Assembly (NCBI GenBank): GCA_032718475.1
Contig: JAUCBJ010009087.1
Location: 25,124-89,123, forward strand
Source: Nemertoderma westbladi
Taxonomy: Eukaryota > Xenacoelomorpha > Nemertodermatida > Nemertodermatidae
Length of the DNA: 64,000 nucleotides
Direction of reading: 5' to 3'
The first letter of the stretch is position 1, and each line of letters opens with the position of its first letter. Below the pieces are notes generated by a model that saw only the letters and a list, made by a program, of their open reading frames with translations, did no database searches and was not told the DNA's origin. This document shows, one piece after another, positions 31,622 through 43,010 of this stretch. The translations under genes were made by a program, and so were the position numbers.

Positions 31622-32066
31622 ATAAAGAAGTACTGTAAAGAAGTACTGTAAAGAAGTACTGTAAAGAAGTAATGTAAAGAAGTACTGTAAAGAAGTACTG
31701 TAAAGAAGTACTGTAAAGAAGTACTGTAAAGAAGTACTGTAAAGAAGTACTGTAAAGAAGTACTGTAAAGAAGTACTGTAAAGAAGTACTGTAAAGAAGT
31801 ACTGTAAAGAAGTACTGTAAAGAAGTACTGTAAAGAAGTACTGTAAAGAAGTACTGTAAAGAAGTACTGTAAAGAAGTACTGTAAAGAAGTACTGTAAAG
31901 AAGTACTGTAAAGAAGTACTGTAAAGAAGTACTGTAAAGAAGTACTGTAAAGAAGTACTGTAAAGAAGTACTGTAAAGAAGTACTGTAAAGAAGTACTGT
32001 AAATAAGTACTGTAAAGAAGTACTGTAAAGAAGTACTGTAAAGAAGTACTGTAAAGAAGTACTGTA
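31622..32066. repeat. 13-bp tandem repeat, about 34 copies
   Basis: Unit TAAAGAAGTACTG, nearly uniform, with only single-base variants (for example AGTAATG near 31669 and AAATAAG near 32003). It contains the palindrome AGTACT. The 169-codon minus-strand ORF over it is a repeat artefact: 39 bp equals three units, giving a 13-residue period. Confidence 0.99.
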
Positions 32067-33180
32067 CGTGCATTACAACTATTTTAAAGTAACGGCATTC
32101 TCTCTTTCGGGTAGAACGCGGCACGAGTGTTGAATAAATATAAAATCATTTTTACTCATTATGTTATTTTCACTTTCTATTGAGTTGATACTTAAGGAGA
32201 GTAGTACAGACATCCAATTTTTTTTCTGTTTCATCTAGAGCTAGAGAAAATATTTTTCAAGTTTCCAAATTTGAAAACCGTTTAGCAATATCTGTCTTAC
32301 TTCTCGAGATATGGATGTCTCTCCGATTCACTGTCGTTTTGTCCGTCAGTATGTCTGTCTGTTCGTCAATACAATAAAAAGCAAACTACTACAGTATTAC
32401 CTGTGTAAAAAAATTCCCTATTTGGGTTTTCGTGGTCGGTCACTTCATTTCTGATGTTAATATTTAAATTTGTCCTCATCGTTTCTGTTTGTATGCCTGT
32501 CAGTCTTTCCGTCAAAATATAACCGACAGAATGACTGTCAAACACTTTTTGCTAAGTATATATTGACAGATATTATTTCATATTAACAGACAGTTTTTGC
32601 GCTGAAAGGTGCAAATTTTAACTGGATTTTTATCAAAACGAGTTTTTAGAATTATTTCGGTACATTTTTCTCAGCTGCCATTTGAGTTATAGAATAAATT
32701 TCTCACTAGGATAATTTTTTACCGTAGAATAACGTGAAACAATTAGTTTGGTTATATTATGTACGCATAAACACCAAATTGTAATTTTAATGTTTGCTAG
32801 ACTAATTATTTGGCTATTTTTTTTTGAAAATTAGGTCCATTTTTCAAAAAATAAGCTAAATATATGAAAAAAATTTAAATTAAAAAAAATTGGTTCACCT
32901 GAAAGCCCATTAAATTCTGGTTGGGATGCAAGAACAGTTGGCCTATAAAGTAATCTGATGCGTTCTAAAATGGTACAGAGGCTTAATAGTAGTTTGTATG
33001 GCAAAAATGCCTGCACTACTCCCCTTAATGTTCTTCAGGAATTCACAGAACACCCAGTAGTTGCAGTAGCTGCAGCACTAAAAATAGCAGGATAGCAGGA
33101 TATTTTATACTTAATCTATAAAACGGTTAATAAATGCCATTACTTAATTAATATACGATTAATATACGGTGTTGTCCAGA
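32067..33180. other. Unassigned AT-rich stretch
   Basis: About 1.1 kb with T-runs and scattered TGTCTGTC-type simple sequence (32310-32370, 32480-32520). No recognisable gene; the minus-strand ORF at 32831-33016 is low complexity in part. Confidence 0.5.
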
Positions 33181-33204
33181 CTACACGTAGGCACCGCGTA
33201 CCAC

Positions 33205-35219
33205 ACAATCGCATTACACTGGTATTATCAGAGGCGTTGAATGACGCATCGCAGTGTCTCCCTCGTCCCTCCCCTCCCAATAGTAGGACAGGTACGCCGG
33301 TAATGCCTGGCTGGAATGAGCATGTCCGCCCTTATAAGGAGGAATGTTTATTTTGGCATAGCGTCTGGATCTCGGCCGGGAGGCCTAATGAGTCACAGAG
33401 CAATTTATTTCATTTAAGAGCGCAATACAGAGTATCAAGAGTATCAAGAGTATCAAGAGCGTAATACAAATATGTCCGTGGATGGGGTCAATGACCCCGA
33501 TGGGATTTCGGATAAATTTGCATCCATTTATTCCCAGCTTTACAATCAGAATTATAATGATGACATGTCTCATTTAGAATCTCTCATTAAAGACGGTATA
33601 GATAACTTAAATCATGAGGATATGGAATGGATAACCCCCCAGATAGTTTCTGCCACAATAAATAAACTCCAGTCTGGTAAGTCCGATGTGGCGGGTGATT
33701 TTAATTCGGATTGTTTCTTGAACGCATCTGAGGTTTTATCGCATCTACTAGCGCAGTTGTTTAATGCTTGCCTGGTGCACGGTTTTCTTCCAAAGTTTCT
33801 TCTTATGTCATCGATAATTCCATTAATTAAGGATAAACTTGGCGATGCGGCGAGTTCGTCGAACTACCGCGCGATTGCAATATCGTCACTGATCCTGAAG
33901 ACGTTTGAGTGGGTCATGGTTTTGTCTCAGGGAGAATCTCTGCGGGTAGACGAACTTCAGTTTGGGTTTCAAAAAGGTTCGAGTACGACGTCATGTAGTT
34001 GGGCAGCTAGTGAGGTGATCTCGTTCTATTCCCCATTCTCTACGCCGGTGTATGGTTGCTTCCTGGATTTATCTAAGGCGTTTGATATGGTCAACTGGGT
34101 TTCACTGTTTTTGGAATGATTAAGAAAGGCTTCTCCTTGTTATTCCTTAGAATGTTGCTATTCATGTACCGCGGGCAAACGTGTTGTGTTAGATGGGGTT
34201 CATCATCCTCTGAAGAGTTCCCTATTACTAATGGTGTGCGGCAGGGGTCGGTGGCTTCACCGCTACTTTTTTGTGTAATCTTAAATACACTTGTTGTGCG
34301 TCTTAGGGATTCTGGAATTGGGTGCCACATTGGATCTAGGTATTTTGGGGTTTTAGTGTACGCGGACGACATTTTACTATTGTGTCCGTTATTGCTGGTT
34401 TACAGAAAATGTTGAATATATGTAGTAATTTCGCGGCCGAAAACAATAATATGTCTTTTAGTACCAACACGGACCCAAACAAAAGTAAAAGTAAGTGCAT
34501 TCCTTTCGGTTTTTCTTGGTCACCTCCTAACTGTAATATTTTACTTAACAATACAGTATTGCCGTGGGTTAAACAGGCAACACACTTAGGTAATGTTTTT
34601 CATTTCAGTGGTAAATTTGGTGCAGACATTACAGTTAAACGTGGTAAATTTATAGGTAAATTGGTGAGCTTACGTAGGGAATTCTATTTTTCACATCCAC
34701 ATTGTTTATCAGTTTTGCAGCGTATTTACTGTATACTAGTTTTTATGGCAGTACTCTGTGAGATCTTTGGTCAGATGATGTTAAACGTTTAATGACATCA
34801 TGGCAAATTAATGTACGTTTGGTGTGGGGATTACCGGTAAATACCCATCGTTACATAGTTGAGGGTATTGTGCCTTTTGTACATCCATACAGTATGTTAT
34901 GTAGTAGATTCGTAACGTTTGCCCAGTCTCTATTATCTAGTAATAAACCTTCCTTATATTTTTTAGCTTCACTAAGTTTGTTTGATTGTCGTACAGTTTC
35001 TGGTGCTAATTTGCGGCGTATTTGTAGTAAATGTAACATAGATTTCAGTTCCGTGTCTAAACATGTTTGTAATTCAGTTAGTGGTACCCTGACAATCGTT
35101 CCAATTCAATAATTCCGCTTTGTAGAGAAATTGTAGATTATAATTTAGGTCTTTTAGAAATTCCCGGTTTCAGTTTGGAGGAAATTAATGCTATTTTATT
35201 AAATATATGTGCTAATTAA
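33205..35219 (+). pseudogene. CR1/Rex-like reverse transcriptase, frameshifted
   Basis: Blocks in order: MPGWNEHVRPYKEECLFWH and AGRPNESQSNLFHLRAQYR (pre-RT linker, 33300-33430), fingers and palm 33472-34119 (NYRAIAISSLILKTFEWV, then QFGFQKGSSTTSCSWA, then CFLDLSKAFDMVN with motif A), 34140-34380 (GVRQGSVASPLLFCVILN for motif B and VYADDILLLCP for motif C), thumb 34382-34792 (KSKCIPFGF, THLGNVFHFSGKF) and a C-terminal domain to 35219 (VWGLPVNTHRYIVE, then IPGFSLEEINAILLNICAN). The linker YxPGWN and the GCHIG before YADD are typical of CR1/Rex-type elements in aquatic animals. At least three frameshifts; inactive. Confidence 0.8.
33430..33458 (+). repeat. 9-bp microsatellite in the LINE linker
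   Basis: AGTATCAAG repeated about three times. In the LINE frame it encodes VSR repeats, immediately before frame is lost. It probably marks slippage next to an internal deletion. Confidence 0.85.
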
Positions 35220-35400
35220 TCACTTGTCGATGTCTCATTTACTCTTGTATTGCTATTCTATGTATTGCTATTCTATGTATTGCTTTTTATTGTTATTTGT
35301 GCTATTTTACGTAGGGCCTACAACTCTGTACTTATATATTTTATTTATTTTAATTTATATATTTTATTTATATTTTATTTATATATTTTTTTTTGTATAA

Positions 35401-35648
35401 TGTACGATATGAATTAAATAATATATATCCCGCTTATACAGTAATACAGAACACTTTCGTGGGGCCTTCGCGCAGCACGAGGGTCAACAGAACGACAGAT
35501 ACACCGATTGAGTTGGTTGTACCCGTATGCTAAGCACGCTTACTTTCGTGGCTCGCCCCACATAATATAAACATGTCTTTTTGGATTTCCATCCACCGCC
35601 CAATTTTCAAATGTAGGCCTATCTACATTCTACACTTCCTACCACTAC
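35401..35648. other. Short unassigned spacer
   Basis: Less AT-rich than its neighbours (TTTCGTGG at 35456 and 35543; GCGCAGCACGAGG). No gene or element recognised. It lies between the LINE tail and the GTTTGATC satellite. Confidence 0.4.
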
Positions 35649-37107
35649 TGTTCACCCAATTGTTTGATCTGATTGTTTGATCTTATTGTTTGATTCACCC
35701 AATTGTGTTATCTGATTGTTTGATTCACCCAATTGTTTGATCTGATTGTTTGATTCACCCAATTGTTTGATCTGATTGTTTGATTCACCCCATTGTTTGA
35801 TCTGATTGTTTGATTCCACCCCATTGTTTGATCTGATTGTTGGATTCACCCAATTGTTTGATCTGATTATTTGATTCGTCCAATTGTTTGATCATATTGT
35901 TTGATTCACCCAATTTTTGATCTGATTGTTTGATTCCACCCCATTGTTTGATCTGATTATTTGATTCCACCCCATTGTTTGATCTGATTGTTTGATTTGC
36001 CCCATTGTTTGATCTGATTGTTTGATTCCCCCCCATTGTTTGATCTGATTGTTTGATTTACCCCATTGTTTGATTTGATTGTTTGATTCACCCCATTGTT
36101 TGATTTGATTGTTTGATTCACCCCATTGTTTGATCTGATTGTTGGATTCACCCAATTGTTTGATCTGATTATTTGATTCGTCCAATTGTTTGATCATATT
36201 GTTTGATTCACCCAATTTTTGATCTGATTGTTTGATTCCACCCCATTGTTTGATCTGATTGTTTGATTTGCCCCATTGTTTGATCTGATTGTTTGATTCC
36301 CCCCCATTGTTTGATCTGATTGTTTGATTTACCCCATTGTTTGATTTGATTGTTTGATTCACCCCATTGTTTGATTTGATTGTTTGATTCACCCCATTGT
36401 TTGATCTGATTGTTGGATTCACCCAATTGTTTGATCTGATTATTTGATTCGTCCAATTGTTTGATCATATTGTTTGATTCACCCAATTTTTGATCTGATT
36501 GTTTGATTCCACCCCATTGTTTGATCTGATTATTTGATTCCACCCCATTGTTTGATCTGATTGTTTGATTTGCCCCATTGTTTGATCTGATTGTTTGATT
36601 CCCCCCCATTGTTTGATCTGATTGTTTGATTTACCCCATTGTTTGATTTGATTGTTTGATTCACCCCATTGTTTGATTTGATTGTTTGATTCACCCCATT
36701 GTTTGATCTGATTGTTGGATTCACCCAATTGTTTGATCTGATTATTTGATTCGTCCAATTGTTTGATCATATTGTTTGATTCACCCAATTTTTGATCTGA
36801 TTGTTTGATTCCACCCCATTGTTTGATCTGATTATTTGAATCACCCCATTGTTTGATCTGATTGTTTGATTCCCCCCCATTGTTTGATCTGATTGTTTGA
36901 TTTACCCCATTGTTTGATCTGATTGTTTGATTCACCCCATTGTTTGATTTGATTGTTTGATTTACCCCCATTGTTTGATCTGATTGTTTGATTCCACCCC
37001 ATTGTTTGATCAGATTGTTTGATTCACCCAATTGTTTGATCTGATTGTTTGATTCCACCCCATTGTTTGATCAGATTGTTTGATTTACCCCCATTTTTTG
37101 ATCTGAT
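35649..37107. repeat. 31-bp GTTTGATC satellite with higher-order structure
   Basis: About 47 units with cores TTGTTTGATCTGATTG and TTTGATTCACCCCA (29-32 bp after small indels). A marker unit (GTTGGATTC) recurs at 35839, 36141, 36412 and 36714, spaced 302, 271 and 302 bp, so blocks of 9-10 units were duplicated, and then a 573-bp pair was duplicated. All minus-strand ORFs here are repeat shadows. Confidence 0.97.
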
Positions 37108-37755
37108 AATGCTACAAAGACCGAATTCATGACCTTTAATGTTGATGGAAACTTGACAACCATTGATAATAATCAACTAAGGAAGGTCGATGACTTCCAG
37201 TACCTTGGATCATGGATAGAGAGTAGCAAAAAGGACATAGAAGTTAGGAAAGCAAAGGCTTGGGTAGCTCTATCAAAAATGGATACCATCTGGAAATCAG
37301 ATCTCTCCAGGCACCTGAAGACTAAGTTCTTTCGAGCCACAGTGGAAAGTGTATTTTTATACGGGGGTGAGACCTGGACACTGACTAAATCACTTGAACA
37401 ACGAATTGATGGTTGCTACACAAGACTAGTAAGGGCAGCCCTAAACATCAGCTGGAGACAACACATGACAAACGCCGAGCTTTATGGTACAATACCACCT
37501 GTATCAACCCCCCTCCGTGAACGCAGATTAAGATTCAGTGGGCACTACTGCTGGCGAAGTAAAGACGAGGTCATACCAGATCTACTTCTCTGGCAACCAA
37601 CTCATGGAAAGCGTAGTCGTGGACGACCGGCCATAACATATATAGATCAACTTGAAAGGGATACTGAACTTGGGAGAAACGAAATTGTGACAACTATGGA
37701 GAATCGGGAAGCCTGGAAGGATCTCATTTCCACTGTCCGAGTTCGCTCGACCTAG
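37108..37755 (+). pseudogene. Intact LINE C-terminal coding fragment (thumb and C-terminal domain only)
   Basis: One open frame from the insertion edge (NATKTEFMTFN, the segment after the reverse-transcriptase palm) to TAG at 37753-37755; the Met at 37129 is internal. Blocks: VDDFQYLGSWIESSKKDIE, RKAKAWVALSKMDTIWKS, FLYGGETWTLTKSLEQR, RERRLRFSGHYCW, HGKRSRGRPAITYIDQL and ENREAWKDL. The domain is complete and undamaged, unlike its decayed relative at 29640-30150, so the insertion is recent. There is no catalytic part and no promoter, so it is a dead-on-arrival copy. Confidence 0.85.
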
Positions 37756-37764
37756 TAGTAGTAG
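37108..37764 (+). mobile_element. Young 5'-truncated LINE 3' fragment inside the GTTTGATC satellite
   Basis: A 657-bp insertion flanked on both sides by TTTGATCTGAT (37097-37107 and 37765-37775), consistent with an 11-bp target duplication, although the satellite itself could supply the match. It ends in TAGTAGTAGTAG, a short-repeat tail like that of the LINE at 26500-30330. Confidence 0.85.
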
Positions 37765-37951
37765 TTTGATCTGATTGTTTGATTCCACCCCATTGTTTGA
37801 TCTGATTGATTGATTCACCCCATTGTTTGATCTGATTGTTTTATTCCCCCCATTGTTTGATCAGATTGTTTGATTCACCCAATTGTTTGATCTGATTGTT
37901 TGATTCCACCCCATTGTTTGATCAGATTGTTTGATTCACGCCATTGTTTGA
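37765..37951. repeat. 31-bp GTTTGATC satellite, remainder
   Basis: About six units continuing the array past the LINE insertion, with variants CAGATTG and TTCACGCCATT. Then about 100 bp of unique DNA before the next satellite. Confidence 0.95.
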
Positions 37952-38055
37952 TATTTTGGTCTTGTACCGTTGTCCTCTGGCTAGTAAATTATTAACAGAA
38001 TGGTGCGCATTTGGAAATAATGCAGCCTGAAATTTTATTAATTCATCATCGGCTA

Positions 38056-40364
38056 ATTGTGTCACCGTTAGCCTATGTTACGGTTCATTATGTAACCGTT
38101 AGCCTATGTTACGGTTCATTGTGTAACCGTTAGCCTATGTTACGGTTCATTATGTAACCGTTAGCCTATGTTACGGTTCATTATGTACCCGTTAGCCTAT
38201 GTTACGGTTCATTATGTAACCGTTAGCCTATGTTACGGTTCATTGTGTAACCGTTACCATATGTTACGGTTCATTGTGTAACCGTTAGCATATGTTACGG
38301 TTCATTATGTAACCGTTACCATATGTTACGGTTCATTATGTAACCGTTACCATATGTTACGGTTCATTATGTACCCGTTAGCCTATGTTACGGTTCATTA
38401 TGTAACCGTTAGCCTATGTTACGGTTCATTGTGTAACCGTTACCATATGTTACGGTTCATTGTGTAACCGTTAGCCTATGTTACGGTTCATTATGTAACC
38501 GTTACCATATGTTACGGTTCATTATGTAACCGTTACCATATGTTACGGTTCATTATGTACCCGTTAGCCTATGTTACGGTTCATTATGTAACCGTTAGCC
38601 TATGTTACGGTTCATTGTGTAACCGTTAGCCTATGTTACGGTTCATTGTGTAACCGTTACCATATGTTACGGTTCATTATGTAACCGTTACCATATGTTA
38701 CGGTTCATTATGTAACCGTTACCATATGTTACGGTTCATTGTGTAACCGTTAGCCTATGTTACGGTTCATTATGTAACCGTTACCATATGTTACGGTTCA
38801 TTGTGTAACCGTTAGCCTATGTTACGGTTCATTGTGTAACCGTTAGCCTATGTTACGGTTCATTGTGTAACCGTTACCATATGTTACGGTTCATTGTGTA
38901 ACCGTTAGCCTATGTTACGGTTCATTGTGTAACCGTTAGCCTATGTTACGGTTCATTGTGTAACCGTTACCATATGTTACGGTTCATTGTGTAACCGTTA
39001 GCCTATGTTACGGTTCATTATGTAACCGTTACCATATGTTACGGTTCATTATGTAACCGTTACCATATGTTACGGTTCATTATGTAACCGTTACCATATG
39101 TTACGGTTCATTATGTACCCGTTGCCTATGTTACGGTTCATTATGTAACCGTTAGCCTATGTTACGGTTCATTATGTAACCGTTAGCCTATGTTACGGTT
39201 CATTATGTAACCGTTACCATATGTTACGGTTCATTATGTAACCGTTACCATATGTTACGGTTCATTATGTAACCGTTACCATATGTTACGGTTCATTATG
39301 TAACCGTTACCATATGTTACGGTTCATTATGTAACCGTTACCATATGTTACGGTTCATTATGTAACCGTTAGCCTATGTTACGGTTCATTATGTAACCGT
39401 TACCATATGTTACGGTTCATTATGTAACCGTTACCATATGTTACGGTTCATTATGTAACCGTTACCATATGTTACGGTTCATTATGTAACCGCTAGCCTA
39501 TGTTACGGTTCATTATGTAACCGTTACCATATGTTACGGTTCATTATGTAACCGTTACCATATGTTACGGTTCATAATGTACCCGTTAGCCTATGTTACG
39601 GTTCATTATGTAACCGTTAGCCTATGTTACGGTTCATTATGTACCCGTTAGCCTATGTTACGGTTCATTATGTAAACGTTAACCTATGTTACGGTTCATT
39701 ATGTAACCGTTAGCCTATGTTACGGTTCATTATGTAACCGTTACCATATGTTACGGTTCATTATGTAACCGCTAGCCTATGTTACGGTTCATTATGTAAC
39801 CGTTACCATATGTTACGGTTCATTATGTAACCGTTACCATATGTTACGGTTCATTATGTAACCGCTAGCCTATGTTACGGTTCATTATGTAACCGTTACC
39901 ATATGTTACGGTTCATTATGTAACCGTTACCATATGTTACGGTTCATAATGTACCCGTTAGCCTATGTTACGGTTCATTATGTAACCGTTAGCCTATGTT
40001 ACGGTTCATTATGTACCCGTTAGCCTATGTTACGGTTCATTATGTAACCGTTAGCCTATGTTACGGTTCATTATGTAACCGTTAGCCTATGTTACGGTTC
40101 ATTATGTAACCGTTAGCCTATGTTACGGTTCATTATGTACCCGTTAGCCTATGTTACGGTTCATTATGTACCCGTTAGCCTATGTTACGGTTCATTATGT
40201 AACCGTTAGCCTATGTTACGGTTCATTATGTAACCGTTAGCCTATGTTACGGTTCATTATGTACCCGTTAGCCTATGTTACGTTTCATTGTGTAACCGTT
40301 AGCATATGTTACGGTTCATTATGTAACCGTTAGCCTATGTTACGGTTCATTATATAACCGGTAA
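38056..40364. repeat. 31-bp TAACCGTTA satellite, about 74 copies
   Basis: Unit parts ATGTTACGGTTCATTATGTA and ACCGTTAGCC or ACCGTTACCAT. Two main unit types (GCCT and CCAT) are mixed. TTACGGTT and AACCGTTA-type halves form an imperfect dyad (AACCGTTACC-ATATG-TTACGGTT). This is unrelated to the GTTTGATC array despite the same 31-bp length. Flanking copies are diverged (TATAACCGGTAACTATGG at 40352-40369). Confidence 0.98.
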
Positions 40365-40405
40365 CTATGGTAACCGTTTATACTTTGACTAATTGTTTAT
40401 TGAAG

Positions 40406-40592
40406 GTTTGGAATTTAATTGGGAGAAGCTCGGCGCCATCACTGTCGCAGATAATTCCGGTAACATAGAAAACGGAGTTCTAAATAAACAACGAATATAT
40501 GAAATCGCAAAGTTGGTAGATTTAGCGCAAGCTAATAATAATTTACCGCGTCCTGTGCAAATCAGTTTATACAACTTTATTCGGAAAAACAA
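40406..40592 (+). CDS. Exon-like ORF of unknown family between two satellites
   Basis: An open frame from 40396 to 40596 with no ATG at its start. An acceptor-like end (TGACTAATTGTTTATTGAAG, with branch-point-like CTAAT) precedes 40406, and a consensus donor GTAAGT begins at 40593, just before the frame's TAA. The 62 or so residues (LEFNWEKLGAITVADNSG, then VLNKQRIYEIAKLVDLAQA and PRPVQISLYNFIRKN) look like real protein: balanced composition and amphipathic helices, with GC-rich codons in an AT-rich setting. I do not recognise it. It could be an orphan host exon or a fragment of an unknown element. Confidence 0.4.
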
Positions 40593-40855
40593 GTAAGTGT
40601 ATCAACTACCGTCACGCAATAAAAACCCGAACTGTTTAATTTAAAATAAAAAATTAAAATTATTTAATTAATTAATTTAAAAGTAAAAGCCCTATTCAGT
40701 ACATTAATTAACTAAATTATTATTTATATCAGGTTTTAAAATATCCATTTAGCATTTTTATAAATTTCCCGAGCATTCCTCTCCATATTTACTAACAGTT
40801 CCACAATCTCATCTAACTGCAGTATAACCTGTTTTATAACCTGTTTCCATGAAGG
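40593..40855. other. AT-rich spacer between the two exon-like ORFs
   Basis: Strongly AT-rich with TTAATTAA runs; intron-like after the GTAAGT donor. CTAACTGCAG near 40815-40824 is a possible branch/acceptor. Nothing else seen. Confidence 0.4.
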
Positions 40856-41089
40856 ATGGATGCCCTTCTAGACAGCCCCTCTGGGGTGGCTGCTCTAGCG
40901 GCTATGGTTGAGTCTGTTTCGGGTACCACAGCCGACCATCTGTCCACGAGATTCTTGGCTGTTCTTAGCGAATATATTGGAAACGCTAACGCGGTTGCCG
41001 TGATTGACAACGGATTCGATTCTATTATAGATGTACTTTCGGAAAATATCAGTGAGTATGAGTTATCAGTAATAGAGTTTATAGGATAA
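40856..41089 (+). CDS. Small ORF of unknown function (77 residues)
   Basis: ATG at 40856 to TAA at 41087-41089. The acidic, Ala/Val/Leu/Ser-rich sequence (MDALLDSPSGVAALAAMVES, then VIDNGFDSIIDVLSENISEYE) would form amphipathic helices. Codon use is GC-richer than the flanks. It lies 264 bp after the exon-like ORF, on the same strand, and may belong to the same broken gene. A chance ORF remains possible, and I see no known domain. Confidence 0.35.
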   Translation: MDALLDSPSGVAALAAMVESVSGTTADHLSTRFLAVLSEYIGNANAVAVIDNGFDSIIDVLSENISEYELSVIEFIG

Positions 41090-41250
41090 CCTCTTAATCA
41101 AATGATTCAAGCAGTATGCTTTGCTTACACCACTTAAGGCCTTGCTCCATTATATTAACTCTCTTGAAAAAACGCAAAAAAATGGGGAATTAGATGATAT
41201 AAATTAATGTTTACTACGGTAACGGTACGGCAAAAATGTTTTCGGTTAAA
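41090..41250. other. Short spacer before the 54-bp satellite
   Basis: Unique AT-rich DNA. CGGTAACGGTACGG at 41217-41230 and TTTTCGGTTAAA at 41240-41250 resemble the CGTAACCGG part of the satellite and may be a decayed first unit. Confidence 0.4.
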
Positions 41251-43010
41251 AATTTACCCAACTATAGTTGGTGAATCATCGTAACCGGAGTATAAAGTTT
41301 CATTAATTTACCCAACTATAGTTGGTGAATCATCGTAACCGGCGTATAAAGTGTCATTAATTTACCCAACTATAGTTGGTGAATCACCGTAACCGGCGTA
41401 TAAAGTGTCATTAATTTACCCAACTATAGTTGGTGAATCACCGTAACCGGAGTATAAAGTGTCATTAATTTACCCAACTATAGTTGGTGAATCACCGTAA
41501 CCGGAGTATAAAGTGTCATTAATTTACCCAACTATAGTTGGTGAATCATCGTAACCGGCGTATAAAGTGTCATTAATTTACCCAACTATAGTTGGTGAAT
41601 CACCGTAACCGGAGTATAAAGTGTCATTAATTTACCCAACTATAGTTGGTGAATCATCGTAACCGGCGTATAAAGTGTCATTAATTTACCCAACTATAGT
41701 TGGTGAATCACCGTAACCGGAGTATAAAGTGTCATTAATTTACCCAACTATAGTTGGTGAATCACCGTAACCGGAGTATAAAGTGTCATTAATTTACCCA
41801 ACTATAGTTGGTGAATCATCGTAACCGGCGTATAAAGTGTCATTAATTTACCCAACTATAGTTGGTGAATCACCGTAACCGGCGTATAAAGTGTCATTAA
41901 TTTACCCAACTATAGTTGGTGAATCATGGTAACCGGCGTATAAAGTGTCATTAATTTACCCAACTATAGTTGGTGAATCATCGTAACCGGCGTATAAAGT
42001 GTCATTAATTTACCCAACTATAGTTGGTGAATCACCGTAACCGGCGTATAAAGTGTCATTAATTTACCCAACTATAGTTGGTGAATCACCGTAACCGGAG
42101 TATAAAGTGTCATTAATTTACCCAACTATAGTTGGTGAATCACCGTAACCGGCGTATAAAGTGTCATTAATTTACCCAACTATAGTTGGTGAATCACCGT
42201 AACCGGCGTATAAAGTGTCATTAATTTACCCAACTATAGTTGGTGAATCACCGTAACCGGCGTATAAAGTGTCATTAATTTACCCAACTATAGTTGGTGA
42301 ATCACCGTAACCGGCGTATAAAGTGTCATTAATCTACCCAACTATAGTTGGTGAATCACCGTAACCGGCGTATAAAGTGTCATTAATTTACCCAACTATA
42401 GTTGGTGAATCACCGTAACCGGCGTATAAAGTGTCATTAATTTACCCAACTATAGTTGGTGAATCACCGTAACCGGCGTATAAAGTGTCATTAATTTACC
42501 CAACTATAGTTGGTGAATCACCGTAACCGGCGTATAAAGTGTCATTAATTTACCCAACTATAGTTGGTGAATCACCGTAACCGGCGTATAAAGTGTCATT
42601 AATTTACCCAACTATAGTTGGTGAATCACCGTAACCGGCGTATAAAGTGTCATTAATTTACCCAACTATAGTTGGTGAATCACCGTAACCGGCGTATAAA
42701 GTGTCATTAATTTACCCAACTATAGTTGGTGAATCATCGTAACCGGCGTATAAAGTGTCATTAATTTACCCAACTATAGTTGGTGAATCACCGTAACCGG
42801 CGTATAAAGTGTCATTAATTTACCCAACTATAGTTGGTGAATCACCGTAACCGGAGTATAAAGTGTCATTAATTTACCCAACTATAGTTGGTGAATCATC
42901 GTAACCGGCGTATAAAGTGTCATTAATTTACCCAACTATAGTTGGTGAATCACCGTAACCGGAGTATAAAGTGTCATTAATTTACCCAACTATAGTTGGT
43001 GAATCACCGT

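Larger units (their letters stand above)
33181..35400 (+). mobile_element. CR1/Rex-like LINE relic, 5'-truncated
   Basis: Begins in the linker between endonuclease and reverse transcriptase and runs to a T/A-rich 3' end (TTTATTTATATTTT repeats, 35330-35400). Coding blocks lie in at least four successive frame shifts. The last coding frame ends at TAA 35217-35219. Confidence 0.75.

Noticed and set aside
31615-32124. 169-codon minus-strand ORF
   Set aside because: Pure translation of the 13-bp repeat; no independent coding signal.
35652-37058. Overlapping minus-strand ORFs up to 197 codons, rich in NNQIKQ
   Set aside because: Shadow frames of the 31-bp GTTTGATC satellite; several frames are open at once.
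38056-40364. Telomeric repeat
   Set aside because: TAACCG-containing 31-bp units are not a short telomere repeat and have GC-poor spacers; no TTAGG/TTAGGG run is present.
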